Assembly: GCA_013399895.1 (NCBI GenBank) | Contig: VXBA01005720.1 | Span: 6,068-70,067 of the forward strand | DNA from: Serilophus lunatus | Taxonomy: Eukaryota; Chordata; Aves; Passeriformes; Eurylaimidae | DNA: 64,000 nt | Direction of reading: 5' to 3' | Shown here: positions 1 through 11,398 of the stretch, in pieces | How the letters are laid out: each line of letters opens with the position of its first letter | Position numbering within the stretch: position 1 is the stretch's first letter | Program-made: the position numbers and the translations under genes | The notes under the pieces: model-generated | What the model was told of the DNA's origin: nothing | Seen by the model: only the letters and a program-made list of their open reading frames with translations | Database searches by the model: none

Positions 1-42
1 GATGGGATGGGATGGGGTGGGATGGGATGGGATGGGATGGGC
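1..42. repeat. (GATGG)n pentanucleotide microsatellite
   Basis: About eight tandem GATGG units with one interruption at GGGGT run from the window edge, so the tract probably extends further upstream. Its regularly spaced runs of three or more G could form a G-quadruplex on this strand. Confidence 0.9.
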
Positions 43-2511
43 TGAAAACACCCAAATCCAGGCAAGGTTGGTGACAAGTGCAGGCAGTGAGAAGAGGGGA
101 AAGGTGGTGGGTTTTTGCTGGATCTGGAGACTTGGGAGGGTTCAAACTCCCGGGGAAAAGCTACAGGAAAAAGGGGAAGTGGTTGGAGATGCCCCAAAGC
201 CCAGAGCAGTGAGTGTGGAAGTGAATTTGTGGGAGCTGGAGGGAGTGGGAAGGTGGAGAGTGGAAAATCCCCAAACACAAGGCCATGGGGAGAGAGGTGT
301 CAGGACAGGGGTTGAGGAAGAGGAAGGAGCTCAGGCTTTGGGGGAAAAGGGACTTTTCCCCCCCCTGACTGAGCCAAGGTCAGAGGGAAGGTTCCTGGGG
401 AAGGGAGTGAGGTCTGTTATCCTTGATTCAAGGTTTCTCCAGGGATTCAGGGAGAGGAAGCAATGACAAGGTGATAAATAACTTCCCTTTTTTCCCCTCC
501 CCTGGATCTGGGCATCTCCAGTGCTGCTGAAATCCTTTGCAGAATCAATCTTGAGTTTGAGTTATTACCTGGGTCCAATAACAGGGGAATTGCTGCTGGA
601 GATGGAGCTGGTACCTTGGGAAAGAGCAGGGGGTGAGGGAGGGTGGGAATGGGAGCTGCCCAAGGGCTGAGCCCTTCCAAGGGGCTCCAGAAGATGAGGG
701 GAAAGAGAACACAGAGCCTGGGGAGTGCCCAGGAGAGGGAGCTGGGTCCTGGGAATGCTGCAGGTGTGAGCAGGACGTGGAGGGATGGCTCAGAGCAGGG
801 CTGGAATGGTCAGGGTTTGGCTTGGCTGGGGTGAATTCTGCCTAAATCAGGGCTGGTGCTGGTGGACTTTGGTTGTGAATGGTGGCATGTGAAATACCAG
901 TGAAAATTCAACCTTCTGAGCCCAGACTGGGCTGTCCTGGGTTCATCAGCTCGAGCTCAGCCTTTGCTGTCCCACTCTCCAAAAGGCTCTGCAGGATCTG
1001 GTCCATACAACGTGTGCTTTTCTGCAGTTGCTGTAGTTTGTTTTTCCTCCTTTACCCTTTCCTTGTTTTTCTTGCCTAGGGTGCAGGGGGCTAATTTAGA
1101 CCTTTTTTAGACAAAAATGTCCTTGGCAGTTAGGGGTTGGGGCAGCAATTCTGGAGCATTTAGAGGTGAATTTGATTAGCACTTTTGGAAAACTCTGCAG
1201 CAAATTGGCATGTTAATCACAGGAGATCAAGGCATGGAGTTTTAAGGCAGAGCTGGTCTTTAGTTGTCCTTTTTTTTTTTTTTAAAAGCCAAAAATGAAG
1301 ATATTAAGCTGTGTGAAGCTCAGAAGCATCATATTTCTTCTGGTTTCACATATCAGCCTTTGTGATTACATAGTTGTGCTGAACTGAGTGTTGATGGCAA
1401 AATATGAATAAAATATTAAACACATAATTTGTAGTCCAGAGCTGAATCCTGTAGGGGTTGTGTTTTTCTCATGTCCAGAATTGAGTAAAATATTCTGTGT
1501 GTCTTCTGTTGGTTTGTAAAATCCTTCCCTGGGTATCAAAGAGGGAGGGGAAGAGACACAACCAATTAACTTTGTGTCATTGCTGTGACTCTGGTCCTGT
1601 TGGAATCAAAGGGAACCCTCCCACTGACCTCTGATATTCACTGGATGATGACTTTGAGTGGTTTTCCAGAGGAGAACAAACTGCTTGGTGTGTGCAGAGA
1701 GCTTGGAGAAAGTGTGAAGTGGATGAACTGAGCCCCACTGGAGACCTTTGTCTGGGGGACTTTGATTCCCTGGGGCTGCAGACTTTTGGTGGCTCCCAGA
1801 TTTCAAAGAAGTGGGAACTGGGGGCTGGATTTCACACAGGCTTTCCTCCAGTGTTCCCAGTGAGCAGATGAACACCAGGATTCTTGTTTGCAGAGTGACA
1901 GTGTTCAGATAAGGAAGGAAACAAATTTGATCATTAACCAAAGAGCTCTGGGGAGGGGGGGCAACAAATTGGCTTTTTGCAAGAGCTCTGGTGTGGCTGG
2001 GGTTTGATAATGTTTGAAGGATGGGTGAGTTAGTGCATGGAGCCTAATCAGGGAATGTTGGCCTTCATCATTTTTTTTTTTTCCCTGAGAAATGGAGATT
2101 ACTCAGTTACAAAACTGCAAATTGGTGATGGGAGGAGATGCCTAAAATATGAGCTAATCCCTAGAAACTGCCTGACTTTCTCTGTAGAACATGAAATTCT
2201 AGGTCTACAATCTGCAATTAAATTGCTCCTGTGCTGCTAAAAAAGGCAGCTGCTTGTTCTAAGATTGTCCAGTGGACACTCTAAATGGGACAGCTGGAGG
2301 GACATGGGAAAAGTAGCCATGGGGAGATATTAAGACTTGGTATTTCCAAACTTCCAGCATGTGAGAGGGTCCAGGAGGTCAACCCTTGCCAGTTGGGATG
2401 GAGAACCATTAACCATTGCACTGCCAAAAGAATTGGGGTGTGGGTTGAACAGCTCTGGGCTCCTCAGGTCAGGAGGGACATGGACCTGTTGGTGGTTCCA
2501 CAGGAGGACAT

Positions 2512-2905
2512 GGAGATGGTCCCAGGGTTGGGAGAGCTGGGGGGGTTCCCCTGGAGAAGAGAAGGATCCAGGGAGACCTTGGAGCACCTTCCAGGGCCTA
2601 AAGGGGCTCCAGGAGAGCTGGAGAGGGACTGGGGACAAGGGATGGAGGGACAGGACACAGGGGATGGCTTGAAGCTCAAAGAGAGGAGGTTTACATTGGA
2701 TTTTGGGAAATCCCTCCCTCCAGGGTGGGCAGGCCCTGGCACAGGGTGCCCAGAGAAGCTGTGGCTGCCCCATCCCTGGGAGTGTCCAAGGCCAGGTTGG
2801 AGCCCCCTGGGACAGTGGGAGGTGTCCCTGCCCAGGGCAGGGGGTGGCACTGGATGGGTTTTAAGTTCCTTTCCAGCCCAGCCCATCCTGGGATTCCATG
2901 GGCAC
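2512..2905 (+). mobile_element. CR1 LINE fragment, 5'-truncated
   Basis: The copy opens with the segment reading CCTGGAGAAGAGAAGG. It continues through the block around AGAAGCTGTGGCTGCCCCAT and ends in a tail resembling AAGTTCCTTTCCAGCCCA followed by GGGATTCCATG. That order places the 3' end to the right. It is one of the fuller copies of its type in the window at about 390 bp. The boundaries are judged by eye. Confidence 0.85.
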
Positions 2906-3128
2906 CTCTCTGATGGGGTGTATGAGTTTCTGCTGGCTCTGACAGTGCTCTTCCAGGTGCTTTCCCTCATCTCTGTGTGTGATTCGAGGCTGTGCTGGAT
3001 TTTAACAGAGATGAGGATGTGAATAAATTCCTTCTGAGACATTAATACCCTTCTGTAACTTGGGACTCAAAGTACACCCTTCAGCCTGGATGATTTCTAA
3101 CAGGTTTCCCCCCTCCTTGTTCTCCTAG

Positions 3129-3438
3129 TTGTGGCTTTCCTGGTGGCCTATGACCAGAACAAGCAGCTGATAGGAGAGAAGGGGCTGCTCCCCTGTAAAC
3201 TGTACCTGGAGAACATCAAGAAGTATTTCAAAGGCAAGATCAGCCTGGATGCCCTGAGCTATGCACCCACCATCATCTGGTTCCTGGATTGGTCTGACAT
3301 GGACAGCACCCTGGACTGCCTTGCCCTGTCTGGCCTGGGAATATCAGCCTTTGTGTTGGTCACTGGATGTGCAAACATGGTCCTCATGGCCTTGCTGTGG
3401 GTTCTCTACCTCTCCTTGGTCAACGTTGGGCAGATCTG
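3129..3438 (+). CDS. LMF1: LMF1 exon 2 (partial coding sequence)
   Basis: Lipase maturation factor 1 is an ER membrane protein required for lipoprotein, hepatic and endothelial lipase to reach their active fold. This 310-nt exon starts with the last two bases of a split Phe codon, then encodes 102 residues from VAFLVAYDQN to VNVGQI and two bases of a Trp codon. Residues 1-7 finish the first membrane helix. A loop carries QNKQLIG, GLLPC and the conserved FLDWSDMDS (51-59). Residues about 71-99, containing VLVTGCANM, form the next hydrophobic helix. The match to vertebrate LMF1 is close along its length. The acceptor is a C/T tract ending TAG, with branch site CTAAC at 3097. The donor is CTG|GTGAGT, and reading past it meets an immediate TGA. 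The exon number assumes one upstream coding exon, as I recall for human. Confidence 0.96.
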
Positions 3439-3666
3439 GTGAGTTCTCAGTCTCTCTGCTTTGTTTTCCTCTGTTGTCTCAGGCTGTTTGTTGTGAATTT
3501 TGACTTTCTGGGGTGTTTGAGGTTGATAATGTGGTTGGGAGGGATGGAGGAATGTGAGATGAGGAAAGCACTTGGCAGAAATGAGTTGTGGGCAGGTCCC
3601 AGCTCTGCTGTACCTGGAATATCTGTGGTGGTGTCACCTCTGTGAGAGATGAATTGGCTGCAGGAG

Positions 3667-3722
3667 CTGCACTGGGTGGTCCTTGTGAGTCCCTTCCCGC
3701 TCAGGTTATTCTCTAATGAGCC
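3667..3722 (+). mobile_element. CR1 3'-tail fragment, degraded
   Basis: A short piece contains GGTCCTTGTGAGTCCCTTCC followed by a CTCAGGTTATTCT-like end. This resembles the 3' end of the CR1 type also seen at 17806-17923. It is only about 55 bp and diverged, so the call is tentative. Confidence 0.5.
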
Positions 3723-3841
3723 ACATTATCCCTTCTGGGCAGTACTTGCTGCATGGGAACATCCCCTTTGGGATGGTTTCTCAGTCTGCAGTTCTGTCCA
3801 GCAAAGAGCTGGAACACTCCAGATAAAACACAAAGCCTGGA

Positions 3842-3906
3842 GGGGAAAGGAAAGGAAGGGAAAGGAAAGGAAAAGGAAAAGGAAAAGGAAAAGGAAAGGA
3901 GAGGAG
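3842..3906. repeat. AAAGG/AAAAGG purine-rich microsatellite
   Basis: About 65 bp of pure purine on this strand is built from GGAAA and GGAAAA units, with small length changes between units. Uninterrupted purine tracts of this kind with mirror symmetry can adopt triplex (H-DNA) form. The tract lies 400 bp into the intron. Confidence 0.9.
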
Positions 3907-6900
3907 AATTAGTGGCTGGGGGGCAAAAATAAAGGCCCCACTCTTCTAAGACCCCAAATAAGTTGATTGAAAGAGGATGTGCTCTTAGAACCCCAAATTT
4001 TGTGAGTTCCCTCTTGTGCAGAAGGGGGGATGTGGTCCCTTTGGGGAGGTAGAAGGTCATGCCATGGAGAGGTGCCCAGGCTGTGTCACTGGGGAGTTCT
4101 GCCCAAATCTTCTGGCTCTGCAGCACACAGCAGGACACATTTCCTAGGGATGGATTTAATTCCAGGCTCTGCATGTCCTGTCCCAGCCATTCCCATCCTA
4201 CTCCAGCTGGTATGTAAGTGGGTGCAGGAGAAGTTTTGTGAGAAGCTCTGTTTTCTGAGCTCTGAACTTGGCATGAACTGAACCCTGGGAAAGCAAACCA
4301 CAGAATTCTGAAAAAGATCTTGGTGGGTAACTTTCTGTTGCCCATTTCCAAGCTATTCCAGAATGATTTGTCACTTTTACAGGGTAAGAACTCAAGCATC
4401 ATCCTGCTCTTGTTTCCAGGCATAGAGGAGCCTGTCAGTGTAGCAGCAAAATCTGGATGTGGCCCTTGACTTCTTCCAATGTTTGTCTTGTTGGGGATTT
4501 TTTTTTCCCCTCCAACAAACCTCCCCTTCAAGCTGCAAAGGTTTTGTAGCTGAAAGCTGGACCTGCAGTGACTCTGAGGGTGAGAATCTGATTCCTGTTG
4601 TTCCTGAAGCAATGGGATAATTAAGACGTGAGTGTGACAAGATTTCTTTGCTGGTGCTGTGCCTGGAGTGGGGCTAAAATGTCATTGCAGCTTTGATTTG
4701 AGGAAGATCTGGCTGGGATGTGTTCTCTGCCCACCTGCTGCAGGCAGAGGGGTGATGCCTCCTCTCCAGAACTCGTGGATTTTTCCCAAGATAATTCCAG
4801 CTGTGCCTGTTGAGTGGCTGTTGTGGCATCTTTAAGGGGCAGAGAGGGAGGACTTCCCACTCCTTGCACCAAACCAGTGCACAAGCACCTCCTCCTGAGC
4901 AGGGTGAAGCTCCTGGCCGAGCACTGGGTCCCTTTCCAGCTCCAAGACAATGACCTGGCCAGCAGGAATTCACAGGGAGCTGGAGTTTGCCTTTTGTGGG
5001 TGCTGTGGTTGAAAGGAATTGGCTCTTGATATTTGAGATAAGGCTGTATTTTATTTTTTTTTTCCTCCTTTGCTACTTTGGATTTGGGGGTTAAATTTTA
5101 CTCTGGCACAGGCAGGTGCTCCTGGTGAGCAGCAAAAACACCCCAAGGGATTGGGTTGGGCTTTTCTGGGAAAGGAATAGGAAAGAAAAGAGGGGATGGG
5201 AGGCATTGCCTCAACTTTTCTTCTTAGCATCATGTATGAAACAGGAAATTAGGTGGTTCTTGTTAAGGAGTGGGGGAAAGGAATCAAAGCAGCCCAGCAG
5301 CACTGTTCAGTCAGCTGTGGTTACATTTTTCATTAGATGCTCTGAAATGGGTCACTGGGTGGCCAAACCCATGTTATTATTGTTGTGCACACAGTGTGAC
5401 ATAGAATTCCAGTCATGGATGCTTCCAGAGCAGGTAAACTCAGGGTGGGAGCAAAGCAGGAGGCAGCCCAGTTGTCCCAGGGAGTTGTGGTGGCAGGAGG
5501 GGTGAGCTGGGAGTACCCAAAACCTGGTCAGGTGGCAGCACTGGCCTCAAAGCTAAGGCTGGGTTTCAAAGTCCCCTCTCACACTGGTGAGATTTTAACT
5601 GCCTTGCTCTCAATTTTGGGCAGGTGGGGAGGTTTGGATGAGTTCTGATGCTTGTCCAAAGCAGAAGATCAGAGATGTATGAAGTGGGGAAGGACAGGGG
5701 TGTCAGCAGTTCCTGCCTGGGGTCAGGAGGCAGCTCAGCAAGGAGGCAGCTGAAAGGAGGGAGAAATTCCTCCCCTGGCCCCATGGGCTCCCCCATCCTG
5801 CAAGATCCCTTCTGGAGGTGCCTGGGGAGCCCCTTGAAGGCAGATATGGGATGGTAAGGAGGAGTGGAGCTCTCCTCTTCAGCCAGTGAGGGACAATTTA
5901 TTCCTTTTATTGCCTTTGCTCTTTTTTTTCTGCTTTAATTTTAAATATTCCTTATTTGTTTTGGGCTGGAGTCTCCAGACACCGGGTGCTGCTGGAGGAG
6001 AGACTCTTTCAACTGCTGCCCAGCTGGCTTGGGCTCAGTCAGGGGAAGCTTTAGAAGAGCAAACTGTCTCCTTTGAAGGGCAGGACACACTCCCTGCCTG
6101 TCTTGGGGCCACCTGGGACCTGGGGAATACTCTGGGAACAGCTGATCCTGCTGGGACAGCACAGCAAGGCACCAGCTGAAGGTCTGGGAGGGCCTCAAAA
6201 AGCTGCTCCTGGGACAGGCTGGTGGAGCTGGGATGGGATTTGCAGGTTAAGGATCACTCTGGCAACCTGAAATCCTGGGAACTGGGGCTGGGCTGTTGCC
6301 CTGGCTCTGAATTCTTGGTTTGCTGTTGGCTCTGAACTGTCCCAGATAAGATGCCCTTGGTGGCTCAGGCTGGGTGAGATTCCAGGGGCCAGGATGGCCA
6401 AGGTTGGAAGAGGAAAACCCTGGGAAGTCTTTGGAATTCTGGGCACAGTGTTCCCCAAAGAGCTGTGGGTGTTCTCTGGGTCCTTGTGGTCAGTGTGACA
6501 CCATGCTGAGCTCAGTGTCTGTCTTCAAACACTGGTTTGGGGTTTTTCCCTCCTCTTCCACTTGGAACTTTTTCCCTTTGAGGTTGGAGGAGACTGTGAA
6601 GAGTGTGAAAATCTGCCAGTGCAAAAGGCTGTATAATGTCTGACCCGTTGATGAAGTGCTGAATCACGAGGTTAATTTGACCATAATTGATTTTTCTGGT
6701 CCTTTCTGCAACCTGTGCAGCAGTAAAATGGAAGTGGTCCCAGTCTGAGCAGAGCAGGGGCTGTTTAAGGAAACTAAAGAGCCTTGAAAAAGATTTCTGT
6801 GGGTATCCTTCATATCTGAGCATCCATTTTCCATTTTGTCCCATGCAAATGACTTTGTTTTTCTCCCCCATTCCTCCCTCCTGATTATTAACATAATGGA

Positions 6901-8331
6901 TTGTCAGACATTTCAACAAGGATGGGAAGGGCTGCCCTTGGTTTAAAAGTGAAAATCCTCGTGGCAGGCGACCCCATGGAATCTCCACTGGTGGCTTTAT
7001 TCCCTGTGGGATCTGCTGGGACTCGTTTGTGGAGGTGGACAGGGGCTGTGGCAGGAGCAGCCCTTTGGGAAAGTGGTTCCAGCAGAAGTTAAATCACTTT
7101 TGCACCAGAGTAACTAATGCACTTGTGAAGTGCCTTGGTAATCCTGGGATAAATTCACTTTTCTGCCCCAGCAAGGTGTCTCCAGGGAGCTATTACCTTT
7201 TCTTCTATAAACAAACTCCTCCACTGCTCTGCCACTGATCTCCTTTTCCTTCTCCTGTTGTTCCCCCTCTGCATTTCCAAAAGGCATCTGGAAACCCTTC
7301 CTTTCCCTTGGTTGTTGTATGATTTCACTTGCCTTGTTGGGGGGCAGCACAGTTGGAAAGACCCTTGCTAGAAAAGCTGAAATAGTGAGGTTTTAAACCC
7401 TATTGCCTCTTTGGTTTTTCCTCCTTTCCTGACTAAGATTCTGATCTTGTTACAAGAGCTCGAGGGAACAGGTTAAACAAGGCAATAAATAAAATGTTAG
7501 GGCAGGAGGTGGCTGCAACTTTCTTTTCGGTGTGTTCTTCTTCCCTGGTGGAAAGTGGTGGAGGAGCTGCTGCCAACAGGTATTTAGGGGGAAAATAAGA
7601 CTGAGCAGCACCTCTTTTCCTGCAGGGAATGGGAAATAGGGCTGTGCTTGTGTGTCCTTCAGAGCCCAGGGGGTTTCCAAAAAGTTGCTGGTGCTCCAGC
7701 ACTTCTCTACAGCCCAGAGGGGAGGAGATGCTTCAGTCTCTTTACTCCCAAATACTTGGGTTTTCTGTCATATTTAACTGATTGAATAATAGCTTGAAAC
7801 TTAAAGGGATTTATTGGAGGACAAGTACTAGTGCAGGCCATGAAAGCTCATCTCTGAGGCTTGGGATGTAATTGCAATTAAATGACTGTCCTCAGAAGTT
7901 CATTTGCAACAGGGAAAGAAAGGCTGGTGTGTCCTGGAGGTTTTGTGGTTGATGTGTCTCATTAAAAACACTTGACCTCTGCAGGACTTTAATCACTGTG
8001 AGCTGGGGGCTGGGTCAGGCTGAGCTCCACGAGATGCTCAGGGCTGTGTTTTCCCTCTGCAGGAGAGGGTTGGGAGCCATTAAATGACCCTCTTCCCCAT
8101 TTTCTTGCCTCTTTTATCCTACAGCCTTGGCTTTTGAGGTTAAAGCACTTGTGTGATCCAAGGAAAGGCCAGACAGAGCTCTCCTGAGTGGCTTATTGCA
8201 GGTTGTGAGGCAGCCCCTGTGTGAGCTGGGGGCTGCATTTGGCAGAAGGTCACTCCCATTTTTCAGCATTTTAGGGGTTTGTGGCTCTTTTATGGTGAGG
8301 ACACAGCACTTGGAGATGTTTTTGGAGTTGT

Positions 8332-8840
8332 CATGGAATGGTTTGGGTTGGGAGGGACATTAAATCCCATCCAGTGCCACCCCCTGCCCTGGGCAGGGAC
8401 ACCTCCCACTGTCCCAGGGGGCTCCAACCTGCCCTTGGACACTCCCAGGGATGGGGCAGCCACAGCTCCTCTGGGCACCCTGTGCCAGGGCCTGCCCACC
8501 CTCCCAGGGAAGGATTCCTTCCCAATATCCCATCCAACCCTCCCTCTGGCAGTGGGAAGTCATTCCCTGTGTCCTGTCCCCCCAGGCCCTTGGAAATAGT
8601 CTCTCTCCATCTTCCTTGTTGGCTCCTTCAGGTCCTGGAAGGCCACCAAGAGGTCCCCTCCAGAGCCTTCTCTTCCCCAGGCTGAACAATCCCAATTTTC
8701 CCAGCCTTTCCTCCCAGCAGAGCTGCTCCAGCCCTCTGCTCACTTGGTGTGGTCTCCTTTGGATTAGAAAAGCCCTGTTCTGACCCACCAAATACTGATG
8801 GCAGAGTTCCCCTCTGAGCCCCCAGCAGCCCAGGCCCAGG
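8332..8840 (-). mobile_element. CR1 LINE fragment, about 510 bp
   Basis: Read on the minus strand, this copy has its tail at the left (complement of CATGGAATGGTTTGGGTTGG). It passes through the complement of GGCAGGGACACCTCCCACTG and of GGGCAGCCACAGCTCCTCTG, then reaches the region around TCCCAGCAGAGCTGCTCCAG. It is the longest CR1 copy in the window and the only one in the first 23 kb on this strand. Its 5' end near 8840 is approximate. Confidence 0.88.
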
Positions 8841-9589
8841 TGAGGATGAAGGGATGGATCCACACGGGGGCATTTGGGCTGATTGAGGTTTCATTCAACA
8901 GTTTGAGTAATTCAACAAGACTTTTTTACCGTCCCTTGTGCAAGCAAACACTGAAAGATCAGGAGCTGTGTGAGTAGGGAGTGGGAACTTGGGTGTCCTG
9001 GGTTTCATCAGAGCCCTTGGACCACTTGGGAAGTTCTCTGGGGTCAGGAGTGGATGTGTCAGCTGTGCTTAACCTGTGACCTTGGCAAGGTCTTGCCATC
9101 AGTCTCTGTCCTGCTTTATCAGCCTGTCTGGAATTAATAGAAGCCTGTACTGAGGCACTGTAAGACTTAACTGATCCCAGCTTTACAGATATTAAAGTTT
9201 CAAGTGGAAGCAGAATTTCGTGTCGTGCCTGAATCCAATGCACAGTTCTGTGCATTACAAAAAGTATCTCAGGTTTTCAGGTAGATCCCACGAACAAACC
9301 TCCCCTTGATGCCCGTGCTGAACTGCAGGAATTTGGAAGGTTTTTAGGGCTTTGCAAACAACCCTTCTTCCAGCTCTCCAAAATACCCCAGCAACAATAA
9401 GAAAACTTTTATCTCACTCCTTCATCTGCCCTTGGCAACGAACCTCAGGAATTTCTTTGTTATTGTGGGTCTCGCATCCCTTTTCCTCCAGAGCTGCCCT
9501 CCCTCTTTCCCCAGAAAGAAAAGATTATCTCTAGAAACGTAAACCAAGAGCTGGGGGATCTCAGGGGGTCATCCTTCCTGTCGAGGAAG

Positions 9590-9800
9590 CTGCTTTTTGG
9601 CACTTCCTACCCCTGCAGAAGAGAGGGAGCAGATCGGTTTCAAAGAGGGCTCCGAGCCCTCGAGATGACACATTAATGAAAACAAAGATTAATTCCATGC
9701 GACACCGTTGCCTTGCACTACAACTGGGAACTAATGAGGCTAATGAGAACCACATTTGGCTTGCAGAGATTAAAATTTAATCAGGGCTGATGTCAGAAAT
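9590..9800. promoter_or_regulatory. Candidate conserved non-coding element
   Basis: This unique block keeps several CpG sites (GTCGAGG, GATCGG, CTCCGAG, CTCGAG, GCGACACCG) in an otherwise CpG-poor intron. It carries a cluster of TAAT-type homeodomain cores (ATTAATGAAA, GATTAATTCC, ACTAATGAGG, GCTAATGAG). One AACAAAG, a SOX-type motif, sits near 9680. Preserved CpGs and clustered motifs are typical of conserved enhancers, but conservation has not been tested. The function is inference only. Confidence 0.3.
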
Positions 9801-11189
9801 GAATCATGGAGGGTTTTTTCTTCCCCCTTGCTCACCCCAGGCATGTGGAAGGGTTCCCTTCCCTGCCCCAGGCTGGGTGTTGGATTAGTCCTTGAGAGGG
9901 GCCAGTCCCTCTCCATCAGTTCACCTGGAATTCTGCATGGCTGGGAGGGAGGAGGGGGGTGCCGTGGCTGGATTAGTCCTCAAGGTCTGGGAATGTCTGG
10001 GATTGCTCATCTTGGTTGGGGCAGTTGAGGTCAGTGCAGGTGGTGGTGGGGTTGAGCCTTTCTTTTAGGGGGTTTTTCAAGGGGAAAGTGGAATTCTGGA
10101 GTTACTGAGCTTGGAAAGGGCCTCTGTGAGCGTTGACCTGGCCCTGAGTGCACCACTGAACCATGGCCCCAGGTGCCACTTCTCCAGGCAGGAGGGATAT
10201 CCAAGGATTTGGGTGTCCCTGCCCACATCCATTCCCAAAGCTGGGCACCAGTGGGGTGGAGATGGATTTAACAAGCCAGGCCCAGTCTGGTGGTCCAAGA
10301 GCTGCCAAAATCTGCCAGGGGATGCTGTGCTGGAGGGGCACCAGGTCCAGGCATTGCTTCTTTCCAGGAAGATCTTCCTGGAGGAGAACAGTTGTATCCT
10401 GGCATTGGAAGGTGATGTGAAAAGCAGGAGAGGGGTGTTGGGGTTACACAAGGCACAGATTCCAGAGTTGCTGCTGAGGCTCCTGACTTTGTAGCAGGAA
10501 TACCTTGAAGATTCAGGTCATCTGAATAAGTTGTAAGATGTTTAAAAAGAGAGGAATTAGAGAGGAATTCAATGTTTTTACATTGGTTCTCTTCATTGTT
10601 GCTTTGCCTTATTGCAGTTGCTGGCTTTGCTTCACTGGGTAACAGCACCTTTGGAGGACTTTGGATTTAAATCTGAGGTCTAGTTTTTATTTAATCAGGG
10701 GTCTGTAAAATTAAAAGGAGAGCAAAGAAATGAGGAGATGATGATGTGATTAGTGTGTGGCTTTGCAGTGGCTGATGTCCCACAGGGCTTTGCCAGAGAC
10801 TGAGACAAATATCTTTTAATTGCTGATTTTCTGGCACATCCAGTTGCCAGCTGCATCCACTGGGCAGCCTTGGGTATCGATCCCACAGCTGAAAGATTTA
10901 GAAAAAGAATGAATAATGGTTTTTTCATGGATGGTTTGTGTTGTTTTTTTTTTTTAAATTCTAACAGGCCAAACAGCTTCATGCCCCCAGTCTGGGCCAG
11001 CACACTTTTATGTTGTTTAACTCCTCAAACTTCTCAAGCAGCTGTGGTTGGAAGGAATGTTAAGACAAGGATTGGAGTCAGGGAAGGGGCCAAGCCACGG
11101 TGGGATTTGTGTTTTACAAACTTCCCTGAGGTCTTAATGCAGAAATTTATGGTGGAGACAGTGGCCACTGCCAGTGGTGCTGGGTCATG

Positions 11190-11398
11190 GCTTGGGGCTC
11201 AAGCTGCCACCAGGGTTGGAGATTTGGGAAAACTTCTCCATGGAAAAGGGCTGTCAGGCATTGGAAGGGGCTGCCCAGGGCAGGGGTGGAGTCACCATCC
11301 CTGGAGGTGTTGGAAAAGTTGTGGATGTGGCCCCTGAGCACAGTGGGGAACGTGGTTGGACTTGATCCTAAAGGTCTTCTCCCTTTGTGGTGCTGAGC
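11190..11398 (+). mobile_element. CR1 LINE fragment
   Basis: The visible parts are AACTTCTCCATGGAAAAGGG, then the conserved GGGGCTGCCCAGGGCAGGGG and CACCATCCCTGGAGGTGTT. It ends with GTTGGACTTGATCCTAAAGG and a C/T-rich tail. The expected ATTCTATG-like end is eroded. Confidence 0.8.

Larger units (their letters stand above)
1..3128 (+). other. LMF1: LMF1 intron 1, 3' part
   Basis: This is non-coding sequence upstream of the first visible LMF1 exon. It holds a GATGG tract at the window edge, a T14 run at 1270-1283 and one CR1 copy near its 3' end. No stretch encodes the N-terminal LMF1 region that should precede the 3129 exon, so that exon lies before base 1. The intron ends with a branch-point-like CTAAC at 3097-3101, whose adenosine at 3100 is 29 nt from the exon, then a C/T-rich tract and TAG. 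Bases 45-2500 otherwise look like unique sequence with nothing I recognise. Confidence 0.8.

Noticed and set aside
2285..3022. 245-residue open frame just upstream of LMF1 exon 2
   Set aside because: It reads through the CR1 copy at 2512-2905. It does not contain the N-terminal LMF1 sequence and is out of register with the exon.
3439..3503. Extension of exon 2 past 3438
   Set aside because: The frame meets TGA directly after the Trp codon, a strong GTGAGT donor is present, and LMF1 similarity stops there.
3713..4612. 299-residue minus-strand open frame
   Set aside because: Part of it is the antisense of the AAAGG microsatellite (a Ser/Phe/Pro run). The rest has no recognisable protein similarity.
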